The notes under the pieces: model-generated | Told to the model about the DNA's origin: nothing | What the model saw: only the letters and a program-made list of their open reading frames with translations | Database searches by the model: none | Origin: Dermabacter vaginalis | GTDB taxonomy: Bacteria > Actinomycetota > Actinomycetes > Actinomycetales > Dermabacteraceae | Direction of reading: 5' to 3' | Assembly: GCF_001678905.1 (NCBI RefSeq) | Contig: NZ_CP012117.1 | Span: 2,294,001-2,358,000, forward strand | DNA length: 64,000 nucleotides | Position numbers and translations under genes: made by a program | In this document: piece after piece, positions 35,699 to 44,574 of the stretch | How positions within the stretch are numbered: the stretch's first letter is position 1 | Layout: every line of letters begins with the position of its first letter

Positions 35699-36130
35699 CA
35701 CCCTCACCCCCACGGCTTGGGAACGGTTCGATGACATGTGCAGCACCGATGACCGCACCGACGAGCTCTCCGCCGCCTGGGGCATCAAGGAACAGCTCCG
35801 ACGCCTGCTGACCACCGACACCCTGGCCCATGCCTGGGACGAACGGATGCGGATGGGCTACTACTGCCAGATCGCGAACATGCTCGAGGCAACGAAGCTC
35901 TACGGCACCGTCGTAGCCTGGTGGGAAGCGATCGAGGTCCTGATCGTCACCGGAGCGACCAACGCCCGGGTCGAGGTCCCGTACACCGGCATCAAGTACA
36001 TCAAACGCACCGGCCGCGGATTCCGCAACCCAGAGAACTACCGGATGCGTATCCTGCTGACCAGCGCCGCAAGAACCGTAGCGCGAATACCCGCCCCAGC
36101 AGGATCATTCACCACAAACCGCGAAGAGCC
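35694..36130 (+). pseudogene. ISL3 family transposase, C-terminal remnant with right terminal repeat
   Basis: An open frame flush with the end of direct repeat A encodes the C-terminal third of an ISL3-type transposase: AAWGIKEQLRRLL, WWEAIEVLIVTGATNARVE and the hallmark IKRTGRGFRNPENYRMRILL. The catalytic N-terminal two thirds are absent. About 35 bases after the RILLTSAART end lies ATTCACCACAAACCGCGAAG followed by AGCC (36107-36130), which is an ISL3-type terminal inverted repeat reading GGCTCTTC on the other strand. The normal stop codon is lost and the frame reads on into unrelated sequence to 36272. Confidence 0.82.
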
Positions 36131-36514
36131 GACAAAGACGACCCCGACCGCTTCCTTAGGCTGGACACGTCAATACGGGTACGCTGAGCCGAGTAAAACG
36201 CCCTCTCCGGGGCTCTCCTTCCCGGCTGATTCGACACCGCTCACCATTGACCGATCGGCCCACCGGCGCTGAGTCATGATGAACCAGCGCTTTAGCCTCG
36301 CCAAAACGTCCGGCGCCACAGTAGACCGCTGGCGGATGCTCTCTGCGTTCCACGCGGTCGCGATTGTCGCGGGCTCGTTCACAGCGGAGCGAAACAATCG
36401 CCCGAGCAGCGTAAGGTCGGCCCGCAGCGAAGCGGGGACTCGACCAGGCTCTGTCCGGACATCGAGGGCAACACCGCTACGTAGACTTGCCTGTCGGTCC
36501 CCCTAACGACACTG
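36131..36514. other. Unassigned island sequence between IS remnants
   Basis: About 380 bases with no supported gene. Frames on both strands are short and low-information. The stretch follows the ISL3 right end and precedes a small open frame with a good ribosome site. Confidence 0.4.
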
Positions 36515-36766
36515 TTGATGCAACCCGCTGATTCACGAAGGAGCACTACAATATCCGAGCACCACGTCCCGTTTCAGCCCGAGGGCCACCCGCTGGCGGG
36601 ATACCCGTTCTTCACCGACTCCACGAGCGCTCGAGAATCCTGGGACAAGCTCACGTCCGGGCGGCAGGCCCGCTACCTCCGCGCTGTTCCCTACATCCAA
36701 GAGGAATACCCCAACGAGGAGCTCACCGTCGGCACGATTGGCGCGATCGTCGCCGTCGGCGGTTGA
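36515..36766 (+). CDS. Small hypothetical protein
   Basis: An open frame of 83 codons. The best Shine-Dalgarno (AAGGAG, 36538-36543) is 7 bases before an in-frame ATA codon at 36551, where a start would be expected, giving a ~71-residue product beginning SEHHVPFQPEGHPLAGYPFF; the annotated ATG at 36515 lies upstream of that ribosome site and is a poor start. The protein has normal amino acid composition (aromatic and acidic residues, RYLRAVPYIQEEYPNEEL) so it probably was a genuine gene, possibly now crippled by an ATG to ATA change. I do not recognise the family. Ends TGA at 36764-36766. Confidence 0.35.
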   Translation: MMQPADSRRSTTISEHHVPFQPEGHPLAGYPFFTDSTSARESWDKLTSGRQARYLRAVPYIQEEYPNEELTVGTIGAIVAVGG

Positions 36767-36945
36767 CCGTTATGCAGACGAGCGCAGCGTGCCCACACAT
36801 TCGTTGCTATCAGCGCTCGCTGAGCGAAGAACACACCGCCGCGTTGCTCTCGCCGTTGCTGTCACACAGCGATTTGATCGCCTGCCCAGAACCGAAAATC
36901 TGGCTCGAACAAGGGAAGCCGGCTCTGGCAAGGAAGGGCCCCGTG

Positions 36946-37095
36946 GTGTGTGAATTCACGACATCGTTGACAGTCCTGATCGGCGATGTTGCTGGTGATC
37001 GTTGACCGGTGAGTCGCGTAATCGTCCGTTCCGTCCTTGAACAAGGCCTCACGCACGCCCACGCGGCTAAGCGCTATCAGGTCGCTCGTCTATAG
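36946..37095 (+). pseudogene. IS481 family element, left end and transposase N-terminal remnant
   Basis: TGTGTGAATTCACGACATCG at the left resembles the terminal repeat of actinobacterial IS481 elements. It is followed by GTG 37009 opening VSRVIVRSVLEQGLTHAHAAKRYQVAR, the typical N-terminal helix-turn-helix of IS481 transposases (LEQGLTxAxAAxRYxVSR). The frame stops at TAG 37093-37095, after 28 codons, and nothing of the catalytic domain follows. Confidence 0.6.
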
Positions 37096-37600
37096 GTCCA
37101 TGTCCTGGTCCAGCGCCATCAGCTGGGCGGCCGGCCCCGCAGACCCGGAGCAACGCTCACGACCCGGCACTCTGTTTTTTGGCGGCGTAATCGGTTCAGT
37201 GCGCGATCTCGGCGCCGGTCTCCCTTTGCGTATCGTAGATCGGCCGAACACTCTATTCGTCCTTATGACGGCAAAAAAGACGATCTTCATCGCTGTAGAC
37301 GATCCAGCTCCACAGCGAAGAAAGCCGAGTCCCGCTTCGGTGTCGTATTCGCGCTCCAACTCGCCGTTCTCCTACTCCAGACCGGTCAGGCGGGCATCCC
37401 GATCAGAATGGACGTTCGCGGCGGCGGCGCCACCGACCAAAGCCTCACGAACCCACATGCTCAACGCCTCCTTGTACTCTCCGACCTGCTAGGCGGTGCG
37501 CGCAATCACCCCGTAAGCGCGATCCAGGTCCGCCACCGCGTGCAACGCCGTCCGAGCCGCCCTTCCACGCCATTCGTCCGGAAATTTCCGTGACGCTGCC
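37096..37600 (-). pseudogene. IS3 family transposase remnant (orfA and start of orfB)
   Basis: Reading leftward in one broken frame: RKFPDEWRGRAARTALHAVA, an in-frame stop, QVGEYKEALSMWVREALV, and RLTGLEYENGELEREYDTEA. These follow the order of an IS3 OrfA: N-terminal arginine-rich start, helix-turn-helix ending in WVRQA, and the leucine-zipper ELERENxELRRANEIL. After about 37290 the match to an OrfB start is faint and frame-shifted. Internal stops and frameshifts mean it is dead. Confidence 0.6.
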
Positions 37601-37850
37601 CCGAATCGCTTGCCCTTCCGGCTGCTCGATGTCTCCATCAGACCCAGGGCACTTCACCCGACCCGTGGTACCTGCAGCAGTACCGCCGGGCGGCCGTTCG
37701 TCCCGGATATGGGTCCTGAACAGAGGCGACGGGCCGGTAGCACATCGACAACATGATGACCGTCTACAACTAAGTGCTGAGGAAAGCAAGTTCACCGCTG
37801 TCATGCCATGCCGCTAGGGACCCGTGGAAGAACAGAGTGCCCCGGCCCTC
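37601..37850. other. Unassigned island sequence
   Basis: About 250 bases between the IS3 remnant and the sugar cassette. No gene or clear hairpin terminator for the cassette was found. Confidence 0.4.
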
Positions 37851-39203
37851 TTAGTGCTCGACTACGCGTACGGTCGGTTCGAGTTCCAGCTTATCGGCGA
37901 CCGCGTGCCATGACTCGGCGAAGTTGCCATATGCAGTCTTGATCGGAACGCCAACTGGTAGTTCTGGGCACTCGTTCTCGGTGTTCGACCCCCAGTTGAC
38001 CCAGCCAGACTCCTTTCGCTGGACAATCTGGAATCCGCCTGACGGCTGACCCGTCCACCAGACCATCGCGCGTCCGTTTACCGAGTGAAACTCCGCCGAC
38101 TTTTGCACCGCACCGGTGAAGATCGTGGCATCCGGGACGGCGGAAACATCCACTGGCCGTTCACTGATGACCCACGGTCGTTCTGGAGCGTCAGCCAGGA
38201 CGTGCGAGTGCTCCCGCACGACGGCCAGCCGCTGAGAGATTTCCTCATCGGGGAGAGCCTCCTCCCATGCGCAGAACAGCCGCCAGTACAGGTCCCAATG
38301 TGCTGATTCCATACCGTCAGCCAACTGGTCCCGGATCTCAGTGAACTTCTCGGAGTCGCTCCTCCCGTGTGCGAGAACCTCCTCGACCATGTTCACAAGC
38401 TGCTGCGCATAGGGATCCCCCGCACGGTAGCGAGTGCTGTGATGAGACTCAAAACGGTCGAAAACGAGCTCGCCGGGCCCGCCCTCGAACTCATCACCCA
38501 CGGTAATCTTGTCGGCGACAGAACGGCCGTTGATCACCGTTCTAAAGCCGTCCACGTCATATCTACGTCGGAACGACGGTGTCCCATAAGTAAAGATCCA
38601 GTCGATCCTGAAGGTCTTGCCACGCAACTCTTCAAGCAGACCATCCGGAACGGTGCCGTGCATCCGATAGTGGTGGAGAACGGGACCCTCTTCGACGGTC
38701 TCGATGCGTACCTTCGTGTGCTCGGGCGGATTGATGAGACCGTTCTCTGGAGTAAAGAACGGACCGTAGAACCCACCGATGGCATTGTTGCCGGAGGCCA
38801 GCAGGTCGACGCCCTCATGGTGAGCGCTGAAGTGCCGTAGCCCCCACTTCGAGGACCCCTCGCCTTCAGCTGTGCCAGAGCACAGCTCGAGATCAAAGTA
38901 CCCCGTGTCCAGCCGGACGAAAGCATCGCCTTCTACTGCCTCGAGCGTGCGGATCCCGTCGACATCGCCGACCAAGGGCCCGCCGAGCTCGAGCGTCTCG
39001 GCCCCCTCCAGGTCCACCACAGCGATGAACGTGGTGGCAGAGGATCCGGAGCTAGAGTTCACCCGTTGACACATGACAACTTCACCCCGCGAGGTTTCGG
39101 CGGCGTACACCGCCTCGGGATAGTGGCCGGGGACGGTGAAGACGATGGGTTCCTTAATGCGACTTCCATCAAGTGGGTCGGCGACCTCGATTCGGATCGT
39201 CAT
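37851..39203 (-). CDS. Uncharacterised 450-residue protein of a sugar transporter cassette
   Basis: A 450-residue, apparently cytoplasmic protein without signal peptide or membrane segment, last gene of the cassette, 45 bases after the permease. It is rich in beta-strand-like segments, acidic residues and aromatics (GGFYGPFFTPENGLINPPEHT, FRIDWIFTYGTPSFRRRYDV, MVWWTGQPSGGF). Several histidines cluster (HFSAHHEG, HHYRMHG, FESHHSTRY). The pattern recalls beta-sandwich galactose-mutarotase-like or polysaccharide lyase-type proteins, but I see no diagnostic motif and name no enzyme. Its position in a ribose-type ABC cassette that lacks any kinase or other catabolic gene suggests it acts on the imported compound. 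Confidence 0.75.
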   Translation of the reverse strand: MTIRIEVADPLDGSRIKEPIVFTVPGHYPEAVYAAETSRGEVVMCQRVNSSSGSSATTFIAVVDLEGAETLELGGPLVGDVDGIRTLEAVEGDAFVRLDTGYFDLELCSGTAEGEGSSKWGLRHFSAHHEGVDLLASGNNAIGGFYGPFFTPENGLINPPEHTKVRIETVEEGPVLHHYRMHGTVPDGLLEELRGKTFRIDWIFTYGTPSFRRRYDVDGFRTVINGRSVADKITVGDEFEGGPGELVFDRFESHHSTRYRAGDPYAQQLVNMVEEVLAHGRSDSEKFTEIRDQLADGMESAHWDLYWRLFCAWEEALPDEEISQRLAVVREHSHVLADAPERPWVISERPVDVSAVPDATIFTGAVQKSAEFHSVNGRAMVWWTGQPSGGFQIVQRKESGWVNWGSNTENECPELPVGVPIKTAYGNFAESWHAVADKLELEPTVRVVEH

Positions 39204-39248
39204 TGCTTCTCCTTCATGAGAGATATCTGAACTCTGTCTGCGGCCGGT

Positions 39249-40262
39249 TCAGGCAACTCTGGGCTGGCCGACACGCCGACCGAACGTGATGCGCTTCTGC
39301 TTGAGGCTATCGATAGACACCGCGATCACAATGACGATGCCCTTCACGAGTAGCTGAGTGAAGAAAGGAACATTCATCAGGATGAGACCAGTGGTCAGCA
39401 CCCCAAGGATGAGGGCACCAATGAAGGTGCCAACGACCCGACCCTTACCGCCGGCGAGGCTGGTACCACCAAGAACAACAGCAGCGATGGCGTCGAGCTC
39501 GTAGCCTTCTCCCGCAGTCGGCTGGGCCGAAACAACGCGACCGGCGAATAGGACGCCTGCGAGACCTGCGCAGGCGCCGGCAATCACGTAGACCGACGCA
39601 ATGACGGCCTTGACGTTCACACCGGCCAGCCGTGCTGCCTCAGGATTCCCACCGACGGCATAGACGTGGCGACCGTAGGTGGTGTGCTCAAGGAGGAACC
39701 AAGCAACGATATAGACGATGAGCATCGCGATGACAGGTGCCGGTATTCCGAGAACGGCGCCGCTTCCCAGGGCGCGGAAGCTCAGGTTGCCGTCCACGAT
39801 CGGCTGACCGCCGGTCAGGGTGTAGCCCAGGCCGCGCAAGAACGTCATCGATGCGAGGGTAACTATGAATGCGGCGAGGGACATGTAGGCGGCCAGGAGG
39901 CCATTAACGAGTCCGGCGAACGCGCCAGCGATCACTCCGATCAGTACCGCCGGGAGCGCGGGGACTCCTGCCATCGCGGCCATGACGCTGACGACCCCGG
40001 CGACAGCCACCGTCGACCCGACAGAAAGGTCGATTCCCGCCGTGATGATCACAAAAGTCATACCAGCGGCAAGGATGGCGTTGATGGAGATCGCACGGGC
40101 GATGTTCCAGAAGTTGTCCACCGACGCGAAGTTTGGAGCGATGGCGGCCATGAGCAGCACCAGTGCAATGAGCACGAAGAGGATGCCGTAACGGTCCCAC
40201 CAGCGAGCAAAGTCGAACGACGGGCGGTCAGTGGGCGTCGAGGTCGTGTTGGTGGAGATCAT
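39249..40262 (-). CDS. rbsC: Ribose-type sugar ABC transporter permease
   Basis: A 337-residue RbsC/AraH-type permease with about ten hydrophobic helices and the conserved motifs ITAGIDLSVGS and GRHVYAVGGNPEAARLAGV, which contact the ATPase. ATG 40262 overlaps the ATPase stop (ATGA). It moves a monosaccharide or related small polyol delivered by the lipoprotein encoded at 41812-42765. The gene symbol denotes family membership, not proof that ribose is the substrate; the absence of ribokinase argues against ribose. Confidence 0.9.
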   Translation of the reverse strand: MISTNTTSTPTDRPSFDFARWWDRYGILFVLIALVLLMAAIAPNFASVDNFWNIARAISINAILAAGMTFVIITAGIDLSVGSTVAVAGVVSVMAAMAGVPALPAVLIGVIAGAFAGLVNGLLAAYMSLAAFIVTLASMTFLRGLGYTLTGGQPIVDGNLSFRALGSGAVLGIPAPVIAMLIVYIVAWFLLEHTTYGRHVYAVGGNPEAARLAGVNVKAVIASVYVIAGACAGLAGVLFAGRVVSAQPTAGEGYELDAIAAVVLGGTSLAGGKGRVVGTFIGALILGVLTTGLILMNVPFFTQLLVKGIVIVIAVSIDSLKQKRITFGRRVGQPRVA

Positions 40263-41815
40263 TCTGCTTTCCCTTCGAGCGTGGCGGCGGTGCCAGTGGC
40301 ATGGAACATGACTTCGGTCTCGGTAGTGGTGGCCGAGTTGAGCTCTGCAACGATCCGGCCTGCGCGCATGACAAACAGTCGGTCGCTGATCCCGATCGCT
40401 TCGGGAAGGTCAGACGAGACGACGAGGATGGCTTTACCCTCCTCGGCGAGAGCGCTAATCGCGTCGTATATCTCGCGCTTGGCTCCGATATCGACGCCGC
40501 GGGTCGGCTCGTCAAGGATCAGCAGGTCGAAGTCCGCCATCAGCCAGCGGGCGAGAACGGCCTTCTGCTGGTTTCCTCCGGACAAGTACCTCACAGGCAG
40601 GCCCATCGCGTTCTGCCGGAGGTTGAGTCGGGACATCTCTTCCCGTACCGCAGCGCTGATGGGGCTCTGGTGCAGCACACCGGCTGTTGCGTAGTAGCTG
40701 AGCGTGCTGATCGAGATGTTCTGCGCGACTGTGTGATCGAGGAACAGCGCGTGTTCCTTGCGGCTCTCTGGGACCATTGCGATACCGGAGGAGATGGCAT
40801 CAGAAGGCTTGCGCACGAGCATCGGACGACCCTTGATCGAGATGGTTCCGCTTCGGTGTGGATCGGCCCCAAAGATCATTCGCACCAGTTCGGTGCGGCC
40901 GGCTCCGACGAGGCCACTCATGGCTACGACCTCGCCGGCCCGCACCGTGAGACTGGCAGGGCCAACCTCGTCGCCTTCAAGATCCTCGACCGCAAGGATG
41001 ACATCTCCGGGGGTGCGAACAGGGTGCCCATAGAGGTCACCCACGTCGCGACCAACCATCATCCGCACCACGTCAGCGGGCTCGATCTCTTCCTTACTCC
41101 GTGTCCCCACAAGCTTGCCGTCGCGGAAAACGGTGAGTCGGTCAGCAAGGCGCCAGACCTCTTCCATGCGGTGCGAGATAAACACAAGTGCCACGCCTCT
41201 GGCCCGCATATCCTCTACGAGCTGGTAGAGCTGCTCCGACTCACTGCGTGAGAGCGCGGCAGTTGGCTCATCCAAAACGAGCACCCGGGCCTCCTCCCCG
41301 ATAGCCCTGGCGATCTCGACCATCTGCTGTCGACCCACGCTGAGACGGCCAAGCGGAGTACGAGGATCGACGGTGGCACCGATCAATGCCAGCTTGGACT
41401 TGGCATCAGCGAGCATTTGCTTGCGATCGAGAGTCCCCAGCGCAGTCTTCGGCTCATGGCCGAGTGCCAGATTCTCGGCGACAGTCATCTCGGGGACTGT
41501 GTTCAGTTCCTGGTGAATGATCGCGATGCCGTGCTTCGTTGCGGCCGCGGGCGAACTAATCTCGATCTCTTGACCGTCTAGGAGGATCGTTCCGCTGTCC
41601 CGGGATTCGTTCCCAGCGAGGATCTTCATAAGGGTGGACTTCCCCGCGCCGTTTTCCCCCATGAGTGCATGGACCTCGCCGGAGTAGAGCTCGAGGTCGA
41701 CACTGTCGAGCGCTTGCGTGGCACCGTAGCGCTTGGAAATACCGCTCAGTCTGAGTAGCGGAGACGGTGCGGAGTTAAGGGTGTTGGGAACGTGCTGTGT
41801 GACCACGATGCTCAC
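40259..41815 (-). CDS. rbsA: Ribose-type sugar ABC transporter ATPase (two ATP-binding domains)
   Basis: A 518-residue tandem ATPase. The N-terminal domain has Walker A GENGAGKST, signature LSVGRQQM and Walker B VLVLDEPTAAL; the C-terminal domain has the degenerate P-loop GLVGAGRTE and signature LSGGNQQK usual for RbsA/MglA. It starts at GTG 41815 inside a GTGA overlap with rbsB and ends in an ATGA overlap with rbsC. It powers import by the RbsC-type channel. Confidence 0.93.
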   Translation of the reverse strand: MSIVVTQHVPNTLNSAPSPLLRLSGISKRYGATQALDSVDLELYSGEVHALMGENGAGKSTLMKILAGNESRDSGTILLDGQEIEISSPAAATKHGIAIIHQELNTVPEMTVAENLALGHEPKTALGTLDRKQMLADAKSKLALIGATVDPRTPLGRLSVGRQQMVEIARAIGEEARVLVLDEPTAALSRSESEQLYQLVEDMRARGVALVFISHRMEEVWRLADRLTVFRDGKLVGTRSKEEIEPADVVRMMVGRDVGDLYGHPVRTPGDVILAVEDLEGDEVGPASLTVRAGEVVAMSGLVGAGRTELVRMIFGADPHRSGTISIKGRPMLVRKPSDAISSGIAMVPESRKEHALFLDHTVAQNISISTLSYYATAGVLHQSPISAAVREEMSRLNLRQNAMGLPVRYLSGGNQQKAVLARWLMADFDLLILDEPTRGVDIGAKREIYDAISALAEEGKAILVVSSDLPEAIGISDRLFVMRAGRIVAELNSATTTETEVMFHATGTAATLEGKAE

Positions 41816-42765
41816 CAGCCTTCGTAGGTGTCGATGTCGTCACGGGTGTAGAGCTCGCTGGGGATGAGGATGGTGGGGTCAGCGGGGGGCTTCCCGGCGA
41901 TGATGTCTTGTGCTGCCAGGACGCCCTGGCGAACCATCTCGGCAGGATTCTGGGTAGCGAACCCGATGAATGGTGAGCCGGGCCGCTTGAGCTCCTCGAC
42001 TCCCTCGGGACTGCCGTCGATGCCAGTAACGATGACCTGGTCGGTCAGACCGGCCTGTTCAACGGCAAGAACAGCGCCAAGCGCGGACGGATCGTTCATG
42101 GCCCAGATCCCGCTCACGTCCGGTGCGGACGTGAGCATGTCCGTGGTGACGGTGAGGCTCGAAGCACGGTCGTTGTTGGATGACTGGTGCCCAGCAATCT
42201 TGATGTCTGGGAACTCCTCGAGGACGTTCATACAGCCGGCAACGCGATCTCTAATCGTCTGCAAGGGCGTCCCGTCGACGATGAGGAGCCTCCCGGCGCC
42301 GCCCATTTGTTCGAAAAGATAGCGAGCCGAAATCTCGCCGGCTTCGACGGCATTGGTCATCACCGTAGCAGAAGCTCCATCAGCAGCGGTATCAACGGCG
42401 ATGACGATGGCGCCGTTGTTCTGGGCTCGTTTAATGGCAGGAACGATGCCCTCACTATCGATAGCGCTGACAACGATGAGGTCGACGCCCTGGAGAATGA
42501 AGTTGTCGATCTGGTTGTACTGCTCAGCGAGGTCCAACTGAGCATCCTGAACGTTTAGGTCCGCTCCCAATGTGTGAGCGGCAGTCTTCGCCCCCTTCTC
42601 CATCGCGGCGAAGAACGGGTTGGACATGTCCTGCACCATCAGGCCAATCGACTCGATCTTGGTGGTGCGTGGCTTCACGGTTTCGTCGCCGGTGGTGCAC
42701 GCGGACAGCTCGAAGGCTGTGGCTGTGAAAGCAGTGCCGAGCACGGCTCTACGGCTAATCTTCAT
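41812..42765 (-). CDS. rbsB: Periplasmic-binding-type sugar lipoprotein (ribose/galactose family)
   Basis: A 317-residue binding protein of the RbsB/TorT family starting MKISRRAVLG at ATG 42765. A lipobox ends LSAC (Cys23). The mature part has IESIGLMVQDMSNPFFAAMEKG, VDLIVVSAID and GIDGSPEGVEELKRPG, as in family 4 (ribose, autoinducer-2, xylitol) binding proteins. The gene contains a close copy of the LacI operator at 42546-42559. An upstream Met at 42843 would overlap the LacI gene and is disfavoured. First transporter gene after the regulator, 52 bases downstream. Confidence 0.9.
   Translation of the reverse strand: MKISRRAVLGTAFTATAFELSACTTGDETVKPRTTKIESIGLMVQDMSNPFFAAMEKGAKTAAHTLGADLNVQDAQLDLAEQYNQIDNFILQGVDLIVVSAIDSEGIVPAIKRAQNNGAIVIAVDTAADGASATVMTNAVEAGEISARYLFEQMGGAGRLLIVDGTPLQTIRDRVAGCMNVLEEFPDIKIAGHQSSNNDRASSLTVTTDMLTSAPDVSGIWAMNDPSALGAVLAVEQAGLTDQVIVTGIDGSPEGVEELKRPGSPFIGFATQNPAEMVRQGVLAAQDIIAGKPPADPTILIPSELYTRDDIDTYEGW
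42546..42559. promoter_or_regulatory. Intragenic copy of the LacI operator within rbsB
   Basis: CCTGAACGTTTAGG differs from the perfect palindrome at 43877-43890 at one of 14 positions and keeps the central CG. It lies 219 bases inside the rbsB coding sequence, 1.3 kb from the main operator. It could serve as an auxiliary site for DNA looping, or be chance; its near-identity to the main site makes chance less likely. Confidence 0.5.
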
Positions 42766-42817
42766 GACATCCTCGTCGTGGTTGTGGGACTTGAGCAGGG
42801 TTCGAGTGTGGCTTACA

Positions 42818-43864
42818 TCAGGTGTGACATCCGCAGGATTCACGGATCGTCAGCTTGGCGGGCATGACGATTTGGTCATGCGGCTTATAGATGTCGGTGA
42901 CGGCAATTGCCTCGTTCGAGGACTCTCGCCGCTCGATCAGGTCCAGCAAGAGGGCTGCGGCCTGTCGGCCAATGCGTGCGGCACCCTCGTCGATCAGAGT
43001 CATCGTAGGAGTGGTGAGCGGAGCCCAGGCAAACTCGTCGAACGAGACCAGGCCAAGGTCTTGTGGTGCATGAAGGGAATGCGTAGCCAGGGCCCCCATG
43101 ACGCCTCGGAGCAGTGGGTTATTGCCAGCAATGATGGCGTCCGGCCTGGAGCCAGAGGCTAGATACTCGGAGAGTGCATCGGCTGCGGACGTCATGTCGT
43201 TCCCCGCATCAAGAACGGTTAGGGACGCTCCATTGCGGCGTGCAGCATCCTGGAGCCCTTTCACACGCGGTGCTCGAGTTGGCCATCGTGATGGGTACAT
43301 GACAGAGACCCAGTTGCGGTATCCGTGCAACCCGAGGTGGTCGCCGAGATCCCCGCTCGCCTTCAGGTTGTCAGTGGTGACACTGGCTGCTCGGTTCGCC
43401 CCCTCAGGAGGAGGTGAGTCCACGAAGACCACAAGCACCTCCCATCGCTCAAGGAGGTCGAGGTTCTTTTTGGACAGAGGCAGTGTCGTGATGAGGCCTG
43501 CCGGGCGCGCCCCGAGCACGGACTCTATAGTCTGGTCCTCTATTTCCTGGCTGTAGTGCCCCTTGGAGGCGATGTCGGAGACCATCGCAGTGTACGTGGA
43601 TCCGCGAAGCTCGGCGTGGACTCCTTGAACAAGATCGACGTAGTAGCTGTTCTCCGTGCTGGCAGTGATGACGGAGATCCCGCTTCGCCGATTTCGCTTT
43701 AGGTCGCGGGCGGCGGAATTGACGACGTAGCCAAGGTGAGCGGCGGCCTCTTGGACGGCAACACGGCTCCTCTCCGAGACTCCAGACTTGCCGTTAAGGA
43801 CCTGGGAGACAGTCCAGATGCTCAGGCCGCTATGCCGGCTGACATCGGCCATGGTGGGCTTCAT
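42818..43864 (-). CDS. LacI family transcriptional repressor of the sugar cassette
   Basis: A 348-residue LacI/GalR regulator. The N-terminal DNA-binding domain (MADVSRHSGLSIWTVSQVLNGKSGVSERSR) has TVSQ in the recognition helix, followed by the hinge (RDLKRNRRSGISVI) and a periplasmic-binding-like effector domain to residue ~340. The C-terminus ends in an odd cysteine pair (SCGCHT). It is co-directional with, and upstream of, the transporter genes, and a perfect palindrome lies 13 bases before its start, implying autorepression of the entire five-gene unit with relief by the imported sugar. Confidence 0.9.
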   Translation of the reverse strand: MKPTMADVSRHSGLSIWTVSQVLNGKSGVSERSRVAVQEAAAHLGYVVNSAARDLKRNRRSGISVITASTENSYYVDLVQGVHAELRGSTYTAMVSDIASKGHYSQEIEDQTIESVLGARPAGLITTLPLSKKNLDLLERWEVLVVFVDSPPPEGANRAASVTTDNLKASGDLGDHLGLHGYRNWVSVMYPSRWPTRAPRVKGLQDAARRNGASLTVLDAGNDMTSAADALSEYLASGSRPDAIIAGNNPLLRGVMGALATHSLHAPQDLGLVSFDEFAWAPLTTPTMTLIDEGAARIGRQAAALLLDLIERRESSNEAIAVTDIYKPHDQIVMPAKLTIRESCGCHT

Positions 43865-43876
43865 TACCCCACACCC

Positions 43877-43890
43877 CCTAAACGTTTAGG
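43877..43890. promoter_or_regulatory. LacI operator of the sugar cassette
   Basis: CCTAAACGTTTAGG, a perfect 14-bp palindrome with the central CG characteristic of LacI family operators, 13 bases upstream of the repressor start. Confidence 0.85.
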
Positions 43891-44574
43891 TTGATGGTAG
43901 CGTGCATCACTTAGACTGAAATAAGCATACAGGGGCACGTCGCGGTTGTCAAGCTCCAACCCGAGGGCGAGACCTCAGAAAACTGCGCCCGCGCTGCCCG
44001 CATCGACAGCCACCTCGAGCCCCGCAAGCTCCTACGTGTTACCCCCACCGCGAAGACACCCTGTCCCTCGGCACCCTCGGCGTCAGCAACTGGTGCAGTC
44101 CCAGCTCGAGAAAGATCAGACTCACGGGCGGCCGAGACTTCCACATCGCGTTCGACGGCGACGTTGAGGTAACTGTCGCCAGGACAGCGCAGAGTTTCGA
44201 CTGCAAGGGCATCAAACACACGATTACTAGACCAGCCACCCACGCGAGAATCCTCTACTCACTTGCAGCAACACTGCTGCTCCCGTAACGCCCCAGAGAG
44301 GGAGTCAGAGAAACTTTACTGCCACGTAAAAGGAGCGAAAAGCGTACTTAAGTCCCCTCAAGGTTGAATGACGTCAGCTCTTTGGGTGGGCTTCGCTGAT
44401 GATGTTGTCGCTGCTGTGTCTGCTGGCTGGTTGGCAGCAGGCGGAGAGGGGCATTTGCCAACTGGACTTTGTGATGGTCTCCGTGGTGCCGTTGCCGTCG
44501 ACGTAGGCAGTGTCGCCAGTTTCCACCGCTGCCATTACCGGGTTGAGGTTACGAGCGTAGAGACCGGGACACTC
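43891..44574. other. Right part of the island, degenerate sequence without supported gene
   Basis: About 680 bases. Frames up to ~110 codons occur on the minus strand (for example 43911-44243 and 44374-44604) but lack ribosome sites and resemble nothing I know. One minus-strand fragment near 44500 (ARNLNPVMAAVETGDTAYV) faintly recalls a Phd/YefM-type antitoxin, too weakly to call. The first part should contain the promoter of the LacI gene around the operator; -35/-10 boxes are not obvious. Confidence 0.4.

Larger units (their letters stand above)
35699..44574. mobile_element. Genomic island of 8.9 kb between two direct repeats
   Basis: The segment separates nhaC from the surface phosphatase gene. 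The duplicated ends (172 bp, 86% identical) show these genes were once adjacent. Contents from left to right: decayed ISL3, IS481 and IS3 transposase pieces (35699-37600), a five-gene ribose-type sugar cassette on the minus strand (37851-43864), and a degenerate non-coding stretch (43891-44574). No integrase or recombinase is present, so arrival by homologous recombination with a related donor, or by a now-lost element, is likelier than current mobility. The 86% identity argues that one repeat copy came with the incoming DNA. Confidence 0.75.
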
